Source: JBBQXK01 sp038209775 (GTDB taxonomy: Bacteria > Pseudomonadota > Alphaproteobacteria > Rhodobacterales > Rhodobacteraceae). From it: DNA of 64,000 bases. Below the pieces are notes generated by a model that did no database searches, was not told the DNA's origin, and saw nothing but the letters and a program-made list of their open reading frames with translations. Location of the stretch: the NCBI GenBank assembly GCA_038209775.1, contig JBBQXK010000020.1, forward strand, positions 1 to 64,000, in the 5' to 3' direction. Of the stretch, positions 33,776 through 42,395 are shown piece by piece; positions within the stretch are counted from its first letter, which is position 1; every line of letters starts with the position of its first letter. The position numbers and the translations under genes were made by a program.

Positions 33776-34486
33776 ATGCCTGATGACCTGCCCCCTGAGC
33801 CATCCCACCTGCCCGACGGCGGTGTGTCAGGCAATGCGGCCCTTGCACAACTGCGCGCCTACATCGCCGACCGCGCCTTTGGCCCCGGTGACAGGCTTCC
33901 GCCCGAACGGGTGCTGTGCGTTGATCTTGGCCTGAAACGCACCGACCTGCGCCGTGCGCTTGATGCGCTGGAACGCGAAAACCGGCTGTGGCGGCACGTT
34001 GGCAAGGGCACCTTCCTGACCGACCACGATCCGGCATCGGCCCCCGGCCCGTTCGACCAGTTGGCCAATCAGGTCAGCCCCGCCGATGTGATGCGCGCCC
34101 GCGCCGCCCTTGAACCCGCGATTGCGCGTGAGGCGGCGCTGTATGCCTCGGCCTCGTCCATCGCCAAGCTGCGCCTGAACCTTGACCGCGCGATGCAGGC
34201 CGCCACCTGGCGCGAGTATGAGGCGCTGGACAACGAGTTTCACCGCCAGATCGCCGAAAGCAGCGGCTCGACCACCCTTCTGGCGCTGTTTGACCAGTTG
34301 AATACCCTGCGGCGGATGGTGTCCTGGGGCCGGGTGGTGCGGACCGGCGCGCATCCCCCCGCCGATCATTCCAGCTTTGCCGAACATGCCCGCATCGTCG
34401 AGGACATCGCGATCCGCAGCCCCGACGCCGCACAGGCCGCGATGCGCGCACATCTGCGGTCGGTGGCGAACCGATTGCTGGGCTAA
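33776..34486 (+). CDS. GntR family transcriptional regulator, FCD type (copy 2)
   Basis: 236 residues. Winged helix LPPERVLCVDLGLKRTDLRRAL and the GKGTFLTDHD wing are clear; the FCD domain follows with NEFHRQIAES, FAEHARI and MRAHLRSV. Clear homology with copy 1 (AERxLCxxxxxxRxxLRxAL; LWRHVGxGTF). The start at 33776 follows the operator region directly; it is probably autoregulated with the divergent FAH-family gene. Confidence 0.87.
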   Translation: MPDDLPPEPSHLPDGGVSGNAALAQLRAYIADRAFGPGDRLPPERVLCVDLGLKRTDLRRALDALERENRLWRHVGKGTFLTDHDPASAPGPFDQLANQVSPADVMRARAALEPAIAREAALYASASSIAKLRLNLDRAMQAATWREYEALDNEFHRQIAESSGSTTLLALFDQLNTLRRMVSWGRVVRTGAHPPADHSSFAEHARIVEDIAIRSPDAAQAAMRAHLRSVANRLLG

Positions 34487-34570
34487 GGCGGTCGCGGGAC
34501 GCGTCGCCTTGTGGTAAGGCGGGCGTGCTTCGGCTAGAACGCATTCAGGCAACAAGGCAGGTTTCACAAA

Positions 34571-36793
34571 ATGGCTGATCTTCCCGCACCCGACATCATC
34601 TTTACCAAGGTCGACGAAGCACCACAGCTTGCCTCGGCCTCGCTCTTGCCGATCATCCGCGCCTTTGCCGCCGCCGCAGGCGTCACCATCGGCACGCGCG
34701 ATATCTCATTGGCCGGGCGCATCATCGCGGCCTTCCCCGAAGGCCTGACCCCCGCACAGCGCCAGCCCGACGATCTGGCCGAACTGGGTGAGTTGGTCAA
34801 AACGCCGGTCGCGAACGTCATCAAGCTGCCGAACATCAGCGCCTCGGTGCCGCAACTGCTGGGCGCGATCAAGGAACTGCAATCGCAGGGCTACAACCTG
34901 CCCGACTACCCCGAAGACCCCACGAGGGCGGAAGAAAAGGCCATCCGCGCCCGGTTTGGTGCGGTCATGGGATCGGCCGTGAACCCGGTCCTGCGCGAAG
35001 GCAACTCTGACCGCCGCGCGGCGATTGCGGTCAAGCGGTATGCGCAGGCGAACCCCCATTCGATGGGCGTCTGGTCACCCGACAGCAAGACCTATGTATC
35101 CACCATGTCGGCCGGCGATTTCCGGTCGAACGAGAAATCCGCGACGCTTAATGCCGCACAGGCAGGGGCCGCCCGGATCGAACTGGTGGCGGCGGATGGT
35201 TCGGTGACAGTTCTGAAGGACGGCCTGAAGTACCCCGCTGGCACCGTGGTGGACACCACGTTCATGTCGGCGGCGGCACTGGACGCGTTTCTGGCCGAGG
35301 AGATCGACGCTTCCAAGCGCAAGGGTGTCCTCTTCTCGATCCACCTCAAGGCCACGATGATGAAGGTCTCCGACCCGATCATCTTTGGCCATGCGGTAAA
35401 GCAGTTCCTGAAACCCGTGTTCGACAGGCACGGCGCGGCGCTGGACGCCGCGGGCATTGATCCGAACTCGGGCCTTGGCACGCTGATGGAACGGGTGGCC
35501 GACATGCCGGGTGGTGCTGCGATTGCCGCCGAGATCAACGCGGTCATCGCCGACCGCGCGCCGATGTACATGGTCAACTCCGACAAGGGCATCAGCAACC
35601 TGCATGTCCCTTCGGACGTGATCGTCGATGCCTCGATCCCGGCCCTGCTGCGGGCCGGCGGCAAGGGCTATGGCCCGGATGGCAAGGCGGCGGATACCAA
35701 CTGCGTCATCCCCGACAGCTCCTATGCCGCGATCTATGATGAGGCTGTGACCTATTTCAAAGCGACAGGTGCGCTGAACCCCGCCACGGCAGGCACGGTA
35801 CAGAACGTGGGGCTGATGGCGCAGAAGGCCGAGGAATACGGCTCACACCCCACCACATTCGAGATCCCGCATGACGGCACCGTGCGCCTGATCCTCGCCA
35901 ACGGCGAAGTCCTGCACGAACATGCGGTTCACACCGGCGACATCTGGCGCGCGGCCTCTACCCGTCAGGCGGCCATCGAGGATTGGGTGAAACTGGCGAT
36001 CTCGCGGCAAAAGGCCGAAGGGTGTCAGGCGGTGTTCTGGCTGGACGCAACCCGCCCCCACGACGCCGAACTGATCCGCTATGTGAACCCGATCCTCGCG
36101 GCCGCCGGGGTGGCCGACAAATTCCAGATCCTCGCCCCGCGTGAGGCGACGCGTCTGGCGCTGGAAACCATCCGCAGGGGTGAAAACTCCATCGCCATCT
36201 CGGGCAACGTCCTGCGCGATTACCTGACTGACCTTTTCCCCATTCTGGAACTGGGCACCTCGGCCAAGATGCTGTCCATCGTCAAACTGATGAACGGCGG
36301 CGGCATGTTTGAAACCGGGGCAGGGGGGTCTGCGCCCAAGCACGTCCAGCAACTGGTTGAGGAAAACCATCTGCGCTGGGATTCACTTGGGGAATTCTGC
36401 GCGCTGGGGGAAAGCCTGAAGTTCCTTGCCGAAGCCAAGGGCAACGCCAAGGCCCGGGTTCTGGGCAATGCCGTCGATGCGGCCACCCAAGGGGTGCTGG
36501 ACCACAACAAATCCCCCGGCGGGCGCGTGGGCCAGACCGACAACCGTGACAGCCATTTCTTCTTTGCGCTCTACTGGGCACAGGCCCTGGCGGCGCAGAC
36601 CGAAGATGCGACCCTTGCCGCGCACTTTGGCCCGGTGGCCGACACGCTGGCCAAAAACGAAGCAACCATCCTTGCCGAACTGGCCGCCGTTCAGGGCAAG
36701 CCTGCCGATCTGGGCGGCTACTACCACACCGACGCGGCCAAGACCGCGGCGGTGATGCGCCCGTCGGCCACCTTTGCCACGATCATCGGCTGA
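34571..36793 (+). CDS. icd: Isocitrate dehydrogenase, NADP-dependent, monomeric type
   Basis: Oxidises isocitrate to 2-oxoglutarate in the TCA cycle, reducing NADP. The 740-residue length and motifs such as ANVIKLPNISASVPQL, NPVLREGNSDRRAA, WSPDSKTYVSTM and DNRDSHFFFALYWAQAL define the monomeric class, unrelated in length to the 45-kDa dimeric enzyme. Start ATG 34571. Followed by strong hairpins and convergent with prs. Confidence 0.96.
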   Translation: MADLPAPDIIFTKVDEAPQLASASLLPIIRAFAAAAGVTIGTRDISLAGRIIAAFPEGLTPAQRQPDDLAELGELVKTPVANVIKLPNISASVPQLLGAIKELQSQGYNLPDYPEDPTRAEEKAIRARFGAVMGSAVNPVLREGNSDRRAAIAVKRYAQANPHSMGVWSPDSKTYVSTMSAGDFRSNEKSATLNAAQAGAARIELVAADGSVTVLKDGLKYPAGTVVDTTFMSAAALDAFLAEEIDASKRKGVLFSIHLKATMMKVSDPIIFGHAVKQFLKPVFDRHGAALDAAGIDPNSGLGTLMERVADMPGGAAIAAEINAVIADRAPMYMVNSDKGISNLHVPSDVIVDASIPALLRAGGKGYGPDGKAADTNCVIPDSSYAAIYDEAVTYFKATGALNPATAGTVQNVGLMAQKAEEYGSHPTTFEIPHDGTVRLILANGEVLHEHAVHTGDIWRAASTRQAAIEDWVKLAISRQKAEGCQAVFWLDATRPHDAELIRYVNPILAAAGVADKFQILAPREATRLALETIRRGENSIAISGNVLRDYLTDLFPILELGTSAKMLSIVKLMNGGGMFETGAGGSAPKHVQQLVEENHLRWDSLGEFCALGESLKFLAEAKGNAKARVLGNAVDAATQGVLDHNKSPGGRVGQTDNRDSHFFFALYWAQALAAQTEDATLAAHFGPVADTLAKNEATILAELAAVQGKPADLGGYYHTDAAKTAAVMRPSATFATIIG

Positions 36794-36800
36794 GCCTGAC

Positions 36801-36837
36801 GTCAGGGCGCGCAACCGCCGGGGTTGCGCGCCCTGAC
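36801..36837. terminator. Strong hairpin after icd, terminator candidate
   Basis: A perfect 16-base stem (36801-36816 with 36822-36837) around a five-base loop begins seven bases after the icd stop. No T run follows, so it may stabilise mRNA or act with Rho instead of as an intrinsic terminator. Confidence 0.5.
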
Positions 36838-36880
36838 ACGCCTTCTCTCCCTGTCGCCGCACCCAGCCGCTCCGCTGCCC

Positions 36881-36923
36881 CGGAGTTTTCAAAAACTCCG
36901 TCCCGATTTCTTTGAAGAAATCG
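36881..36923. repeat. Double-hairpin dispersed repeat, copy 1
   Basis: Two perfect short-loop palindromes in tandem: CGGAGTTTTCAAAAACTCCG (36881-36900) and CGATTTCTTTGAAGAAATCG (36904-36923), three bases apart. The same pair occurs at 58771-58813. This copy sits between the convergent icd and prs genes, where it could also end transcription from both sides. Confidence 0.85.
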
Positions 36924-36955
36924 CCTTTGGGTCACGCCAGCCGACAGGCGCCACC

Positions 36956-37975
36956 TCAGGTCCGCGCGTACATCCCCTCATAGATCGGCACCAGCGTTTC
37001 GGTCTCGAACAGGCTGGATACGCTGGTGCCGTTCCAGATGTTCAGGATGGCTTGCGCAAACACCGGGGCGGTGGGGATCACGCGGATGTTCTTGGACGCG
37101 CGGACCTCGTCCGAAGGCTCAATCGAATCGGTGATGACCAGCGATTTCATCACCGACGACCCCACCCGCTCAACCGCGCCGCCCGACAGCACACCGTGGG
37201 TGATATAGGCATGCACCTCGACCGCCCCCCCCGCCATCAGCTCCTGTGCGGCCTTGCACAGCGTCCCCGCCGTGTCGGCAATGTCGTCGACGATGATGCA
37301 GACCTTGCCGCGCACATCGCCGATCACCGTCATCTCGGCCACTTCGCCCGCCTTTTCGCGCCGCTTGTCGACGATGGCCAGCGGGGCCTTGATCCGCGTC
37401 GCCAGTTCCCGCGCGCGGGCCACGCCGCCCACATCGGGTGACACCACCATCAGATCGCCCATCCGGTCCTTGAAGTGATACTCGATATCCAGCGCAAAGA
37501 TCGGCGCTGCATAAAGGTTGTCCACCGGCAGATCGAAAAACCCCTGAATCTGTGCCGCATGCAGGTCCAGCGTCAGCACCCGGTCGACGCCCGCCCGGGT
37601 GATCAGGTTGGCCACCAGTTTCGCGCTGATCGGCGTGCGCGCCTTGGCGCGGCGGTCCTGCCGGGCATAGCCGAAATAGGGGATCACGGCGGTGATCCGC
37701 GCCGCCGACGACCGCCGCAGGGCGTCGGTCATGATAAGCAATTCCATCAGGTTGTCGTTCGCCGGGTTCGATGTGGGCTGGATCACATACATGTCCTCGC
37801 CGCGCACATTCTCGAACACCTCGACGAAAATCTCCTGATCGTTGAACCGCTCGATCCGGGCGTCGACCAGCGCCACCTGCATCCCCCGGTGCATCGACAT
37901 CCGCCGCGCGATGGCGCGCGCAAGGGGCATGTTGGCATTGCCGGAGATCAGCTTCGGCTCGGTGATTGCGGCCAT
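36956..37975 (-). CDS. prs: Ribose-phosphate pyrophosphokinase
   Basis: Makes PRPP from ribose 5-phosphate and ATP for nucleotide, histidine and NAD synthesis. 339 residues from MAAITEPKLISGN (ATG 37975, AAGGAA upstream). Seen are the FNDQEIFVE flexible loop region, the metal-site LTLDLHAAQIQGFF, SPDVGGVARAR, and the PRPP-binding CIIVDDIADTAGT. The upstream in-frame extension to 38230 is not used. Confidence 0.96.
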   Translation of the reverse strand: MAAITEPKLISGNANMPLARAIARRMSMHRGMQVALVDARIERFNDQEIFVEVFENVRGEDMYVIQPTSNPANDNLMELLIMTDALRRSSAARITAVIPYFGYARQDRRAKARTPISAKLVANLITRAGVDRVLTLDLHAAQIQGFFDLPVDNLYAAPIFALDIEYHFKDRMGDLMVVSPDVGGVARARELATRIKAPLAIVDKRREKAGEVAEMTVIGDVRGKVCIIVDDIADTAGTLCKAAQELMAGGAVEVHAYITHGVLSGGAVERVGSSVMKSLVITDSIEPSDEVRASKNIRVIPTAPVFAQAILNIWNGTSVSSLFETETLVPIYEGMYART

Positions 37976-38050
37976 GTCCGGGGTTCCTTCATGTGACGGT
38001 TGAGTGACGTTGACACCGCTTACCACCCGGCTAGGGTCTTGCCAAACCGC

Positions 38051-38653
38051 ATGGGGGTGACCGTGGCACATATCGACGTATTCTTTTCGACGCTGTCGCC
38101 GTTCACCTATCTGGCCGGGCTGCGCCTGCCCGCAATTGCCGCGCGGCACGGGGCGACGGTCGGCTACAAACCCTTGGACATCATGGCGCTTTTCGACCGC
38201 ACCGGCGGGGTGCGGCCTGCCGACCGGCATCCGTCCCGGCTGGCCTACCGGTTGCAGGAACTGCGCCGACAGTCGGCCCGTGCCGCGATGCCGCTGAACC
38301 TCAGGCCCGCGTTCTGGCCGACCAACCCTGCGCCGTCATCCTATGCGATCATCGCGGTTCAGGCGACCGGGGCCGACGTCGCGCCGCTGGCGCACGCCTT
38401 TGGCCGCGCCGTCTGGGCCGAGGATCGCAACATCGCCGATGACGGCGTGGTGCGCGATATCCTGACCGCGCAGGGGTTTGATCCCGCCATCGCCGACCGG
38501 GGCATGATGAATGCCGCCGACACCTATGGCCGCAATCTGGAAGAGGCGGTTGAACGCGGCGTGTTCGGCGCGCCCTTCTATGCCGTGGGGGCCGAGCTGT
38601 TCTGGGGTCAGGACCGGCTGGACGATCTGGACATCCATCTGGGCACCCTGTGA
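38051..38653 (+). CDS. DsbA-family / 2-hydroxychromene-2-carboxylate isomerase-like protein
   Basis: About 200 residues of the thioredoxin-fold HCCA isomerase/DsbA type, which uses glutathione rather than a CxxC pair. The opening IDVFFSTLSPFTYLAG, KPLDIMALF, the inserted helical domain and the C-terminal GVFGAPFYAVGAELFWGQDRLDDL are typical. Start is uncertain: ATG 38051 is preferred, GTG 38063 is possible. Coupled to the alpha/beta hydrolase by a four-base overlap. Substrate unknown. Confidence 0.82.
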   Translation: MGVTVAHIDVFFSTLSPFTYLAGLRLPAIAARHGATVGYKPLDIMALFDRTGGVRPADRHPSRLAYRLQELRRQSARAAMPLNLRPAFWPTNPAPSSYAIIAVQATGADVAPLAHAFGRAVWAEDRNIADDGVVRDILTAQGFDPAIADRGMMNAADTYGRNLEEAVERGVFGAPFYAVGAELFWGQDRLDDLDIHLGTL

Positions 38654-39426
38654 CCCGTGCCGTCCTGATCCATTCGTCGCTGTCCTCGGCGCGGCAATGG
38701 CGGGGGATGCTGGCGCACCTGCCGGGCTGGATGGCGGCACAGGCCGAACTGCCGGGGCATGGTGCAGCACCCGGTTGGGACGGCATCACCGATTACGGCG
38801 ATGCGGCAACCGATGCCGCCGCGCAGGTGCTGGGCGACGGCACCGATGTGTTGGTCGGCCATTCCTTCGGTGCCGTGGTTGCCCTGCGGCTGGCGCTGGA
38901 GCGTCCGGGTGCCGTAGGCCGTCTGGTGTTGATCGAACCTGTGTTCTTTGCCGCCGCCACGGGCACCGCTGCCGGGGCTGCGAACGTGGCCGCCTTTGCC
39001 CCCTATGCGGCGGCGATGGCGGCGGGTGACCGCGTGGCGGCGGCACGCGCCTTTCTGGGCATCTGGGGTGACGGGCAGGGGTTCGATGCCATGCCTGCAG
39101 CACAGCAGCGCCAGATGACCGACCGCATCCACCTGATCGCCGCCGGCGCGCCGTTGCTGGATCATGACCGCGCGGGTCTGTTGGCACCCGGCCGGCTGGA
39201 GGCGCTGGCATTGCCGGTTCTGCTGATCGCGGGCGGTGACAGTCCGGCGGTGATTGACGCCATACACAGCGCACTGGCAGCACGGTTGCCGCAGGCGACA
39301 CGGGCGGTGGTGGCAGGGGCGGGGCACATGCTGCCCGTCACCCATGCGGCCGAGGTGGCGGCACTGATCGCGCCGGCCTCACGCCTCAGCGCGGCCACAT
39401 CCGCTGAAACACCCCGTCACGCTTGA
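38650..39426 (+). CDS. Alpha/beta hydrolase
   Basis: 258-residue alpha/beta hydrolase. LIHSSLSSARQW supplies the oxyanion loop, VGHSFGAVVALRLAL the nucleophile Ser, and GAGHMLPVTHA the catalytic His; the Asp is probably in LIAGGDSPAV. Start is GTG 38650 overlapping the previous stop. Its last 41 bases overlap the convergent cytochrome b561 gene. Confidence 0.83.
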   Translation: MTRAVLIHSSLSSARQWRGMLAHLPGWMAAQAELPGHGAAPGWDGITDYGDAATDAAAQVLGDGTDVLVGHSFGAVVALRLALERPGAVGRLVLIEPVFFAAATGTAAGAANVAAFAPYAAAMAAGDRVAAARAFLGIWGDGQGFDAMPAAQQRQMTDRIHLIAAGAPLLDHDRAGLLAPGRLEALALPVLLIAGGDSPAVIDAIHSALAARLPQATRAVVAGAGHMLPVTHAAEVAALIAPASRLSAATSAETPRHA

Positions 39427-39925
39427 CCACCGCATGATACAGCGCCGCCCCAACATGCGTCAGGATCAGCGCGAACAGGGCAAAGCGCGCGGTGCCGTGG
39501 ATCATCTTGGCCGTCTCGGCCAGCGGCTTGGAACTGGGCACCAGTGACGGGATCCCCATCGCATCAAGGCCTTCCAGCGGAAACCCCGCCGCCTTGACCC
39601 GCACATATCCCGACACCGCCATCACGATCACCAGCCCGTACAGCAGCCAATGCGTCAGATGTGCGATCTTCTGTTGCCACCCGGGCATGCTGTCGGGCAG
39701 GGGCGGGGCGGGGTTCATCGCGCGGTAGATCAGCCGCGCCAGCACCAGAAGCAGGATGATCACCCCGCCATTCTTGTGCAGCACATACAGCGTGTCCTGC
39801 ACCGGCCGCGCGAACCCGCCGTCCACCATCGCCACGCCCACCGGAAACATCGCGATGATCAGGATCGCGGCCAGCCAGTGCAGAACCCTTGCGGTCGGTC
39901 TGTAGCTGCGGGGGGTGTCGATCAT
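39386..39925 (-). CDS. Cytochrome b561 family protein
   Basis: 179-residue inner-membrane di-heme b cytochrome with four helices. Conserved histidines are in RVLHWLAA, VLHKNGGV, IAHLTHWLLYG and HGTARFALFALILTHVG. Start MIDTPRSYRPTARVLHW (ATG 39925). Such proteins move electrons between the quinone pool and small acceptors. It overlaps the convergent hydrolase gene tail by 41 bases. Confidence 0.88.
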   Translation of the reverse strand: MIDTPRSYRPTARVLHWLAAILIIAMFPVGVAMVDGGFARPVQDTLYVLHKNGGVIILLLVLARLIYRAMNPAPPLPDSMPGWQQKIAHLTHWLLYGLVIVMAVSGYVRVKAAGFPLEGLDAMGIPSLVPSSKPLAETAKMIHGTARFALFALILTHVGAALYHAVVKRDGVFQRMWPR

Positions 39926-40058
39926 CGGGGGCTCCTTGGCCGGGGGCTTGCGTCCGGGGGCCAGCCTAGAACGCCTGCGGCGATTTGCATAGCGCCGCGC
40001 GCGACAAGGTGTTCCGCGTGTTCTTGACAGTTTCGCGACAGGTCGGATTGATCGGCGG

Positions 40059-40784
40059 ATGGACAAGACACTGGCACAGGTCGCAACCCACCGGCCCGAC
40101 GCATCGGGCCCGGCGCTGACGCTGGCCGTTCTGGCCATCGGGCTGGGCCTGCTGCTGGCCCTTGCGGCAGGGGTGTTTCTGTCTGGCCCGGGCATGGTGG
40201 CGGGGCCGGTCGTGCTGGCCGTGGTGGCGGGCCTGGCATTGCGGGGGATGTTTGCGGGCTATCCGCACCGTCGGCTTGGCCTGTGCAACACGGTCACGCT
40301 GGTCCGCGCCGCCCTGACGGCATGGCTGGTGGCGGTTCTGGCATCGCCCGGCATCCCGGCTTGGAGCGTTGTGGCGGTGGCCGTGGTGGCGCTGGCGCTG
40401 GACGGTGTGGATGGCTGGCTGGCCCGGCGCGAGGGGCTGGTGTCGGCGTTCGGCGCGCGCTTTGACATGGAGGTGGATGCGCTTCTGGCGCTGGTGCTGG
40501 CGCTGTCGGCTTTGGCGTTGGGCAAGGCCGGGGCATGGGTTCTGGTGCTGGGGGGCCTGCGTTATGCCTATGTGCTGGCGGGTCTTGCCCTGCCATGGCT
40601 GCGCGCCGACCTGCCGCCCCGTGTGGGGCGCAAGACGGTCTGCGTCATCCAGATTGCCACCCTGACCGCCCTGATCGCCCCGCCCGTGGTGCCGCCCCTG
40701 TCGCTGTGGCTGGCAGGCATCGCCACGGTCCTGCTGGTCTGGTCGTTTGCCGCCGATATCCTGTGGCTGTGGCGGCGGCGATGA
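40059..40784 (+). CDS. CDP-alcohol phosphatidyltransferase family protein
   Basis: 241 residues, multiple membrane helices. The family signature D-G-x2-D-G-x2-A-R-x8-G-x3-D-x3-D is complete in DGVDGWLARREGLVSAFGAR followed by FDMEVDA. These enzymes transfer a phosphatidyl or related group from a CDP-alcohol to an acceptor alcohol in the inner membrane. First of three overlapping genes that probably build or modify a lipid; which lipid is unknown. Confidence 0.88.
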   Translation: MDKTLAQVATHRPDASGPALTLAVLAIGLGLLLALAAGVFLSGPGMVAGPVVLAVVAGLALRGMFAGYPHRRLGLCNTVTLVRAALTAWLVAVLASPGIPAWSVVAVAVVALALDGVDGWLARREGLVSAFGARFDMEVDALLALVLALSALALGKAGAWVLVLGGLRYAYVLAGLALPWLRADLPPRVGRKTVCVIQIATLTALIAPPVVPPLSLWLAGIATVLLVWSFAADILWLWRRR

Positions 40785-42385
40785 CCGCCCTGCGCCTGTT
40801 GCTGGCCGCCCTGATCCTGCATCTGGTGCTGATCCAGCCCAACCATCCCGCAGCCATGACCTGGGGCGCCTTGCGCCTGTTTCCGCTGGAACTGCCGGTG
40901 ATCCTGACCCTTCTGATGGCCCCGCCGGGGCGGTTCAGGGCTGTGCGCGCGCTGCTGGTATTGGTGCTGGTGGCAGGTGCGGTGCTGAAACTGGCCGACC
41001 TTGCGACCTATGTCGCGCTGGGGCGCGGGTTCAATGCGGTGGTGGACTGGCACCTGCTGGATTCAGGCTGGCGGCTTGGGGCGGGGTCGGTCGGGCCTGC
41101 GCTGATGGCCCTGTCGCTGGCCGGGGCAGTGCTGGCGGTCGCGGTCCTGGGTGCGGCCCTGTGGTGGGCCACGGGGGTCTGGGCCGGTCTTGCGCTGCCC
41201 GGTTGGGGGCGGACCGTTGCAACCGTGGCCTCGGTCGTCTGTGCAGTCGGCGTCGTGGCGGATGTTGGCCGCACGATGGGCCGCTGGCAGGTGCCCTTCA
41301 ACCCGCCCGGTGTCGCCTTTACTGCCCGGCTGATGCTGGAACGGGGCCAGGTGTTCCGCCAGACCCTGACTGACCTTGCCGACTTCCGCACCGCCGCTGC
41401 CACCGATCCGGCGAATGACATGGCCGACCCGCTGTTTGCGCTCCGGGGCCGCGATGTGCTGGTGGTGTTCGTCGAAAGCTATGCCCGCACCAGCCTTGCC
41501 ACCCCCGCCTATGCCGCCCTGCACCGCCCGATCCTGGAACAGGCGCAGGCCACGATGGCGGCGGCGGGCATCGGCATGGTGTCAGGCTGGCTGACGTCAC
41601 CGATCGAGGGCGGGCAAAGCTGGCTTGCCCATGCCACGCTGTCCTCGGGCCTGCGCATCCCCGACCAGACCCGCCATGATGCCCTCTTGGCCAGCCCCCG
41701 CCGCACCCTGTACCAGATCGCACAGGCGGCGGGCTGGCACACCGTCGCCGTCAGCCCCGCCATCACCATGGATTGGCCCGAAGGTGCGCGGCTGGGGTTC
41801 GACACGCTGATCGACCGCGACGCGATGCGCTATCGCGGGCTGCCGTTCAACTGGATCACCATGCCCGACCAGTTCACGCTGGCCCGGTTCCGCGACCGCC
41901 TGCCGCCCGACCAGCGACCGCTGTTTGCGCAGATCACCCTCATCTCGTCACACGCCCCATGGGTGCCGGTGCCGGTGCCCGTCGCGTGGGATGCGGTGGG
42001 CGAAGGCCAGGTGTTCAACCCGATGACCCAAGGCAGCGATCCGCCCGAGGTGGTCTGGCAGGATCAGGACCGCATCCGCGACCAATATGCGAAATCCATC
42101 GCTTACAGCCTGACGGTGCTCTTGGACTGGGCGGCACGGCAGGGGCCGGACGGGCCGCTGATCGTGATCCTTGGCGACCATCCTCCGGCGGCCTTCGTCA
42201 ACCGGATGGCGGGGCGTGCGGGGGCGCGTGACGTGCCGATGCACCTGATCGGCCCACCCGGCGTGCTGGCGGCGGTTCGGGGCTGGGGCTGGACCCCCGG
42301 CCTGATCCCCGCGCCAGATGCGCCGGTCTGGCCGATGGAGGCGTTCCGCGACCGCTTCCTTGCCGCCTTTGACGGTGCAGGGTGA
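40781..42385 (+). CDS. Membrane sulfatase-fold protein (phosphotransferase or phosphodiesterase)
   Basis: 534 residues from MTALRLLLAALILHLV (ATG 40781, overlapping the previous stop by four bases). About four N-terminal helices anchor a periplasmic alkaline-phosphatase-fold domain from about residue 220: VLVVFVESYARTSL, WLTSPIEGGQSWLAHATL with a likely catalytic Thr/Ser, FAQITLISSHAPW and VILGDHPPA. The layout resembles LtaS/OpgB/EptA-type enzymes that transfer phosphoglycerol or phosphoethanolamine. Together with its neighbours it suggests a lipid or glycan head-group modification. Confidence 0.75.
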   Translation: MTALRLLLAALILHLVLIQPNHPAAMTWGALRLFPLELPVILTLLMAPPGRFRAVRALLVLVLVAGAVLKLADLATYVALGRGFNAVVDWHLLDSGWRLGAGSVGPALMALSLAGAVLAVAVLGAALWWATGVWAGLALPGWGRTVATVASVVCAVGVVADVGRTMGRWQVPFNPPGVAFTARLMLERGQVFRQTLTDLADFRTAAATDPANDMADPLFALRGRDVLVVFVESYARTSLATPAYAALHRPILEQAQATMAAAGIGMVSGWLTSPIEGGQSWLAHATLSSGLRIPDQTRHDALLASPRRTLYQIAQAAGWHTVAVSPAITMDWPEGARLGFDTLIDRDAMRYRGLPFNWITMPDQFTLARFRDRLPPDQRPLFAQITLISSHAPWVPVPVPVAWDAVGEGQVFNPMTQGSDPPEVVWQDQDRIRDQYAKSIAYSLTVLLDWAARQGPDGPLIVILGDHPPAAFVNRMAGRAGARDVPMHLIGPPGVLAAVRGWGWTPGLIPAPDAPVWPMEAFRDRFLAAFDGAG

Positions 42386-42395
42386 CCGGGTGGTG

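Noticed and set aside
37976..38230. N-terminal extension of prs
   Set aside because: The added residues do not belong to the family and ATG 37975 has a good ribosome-binding site.
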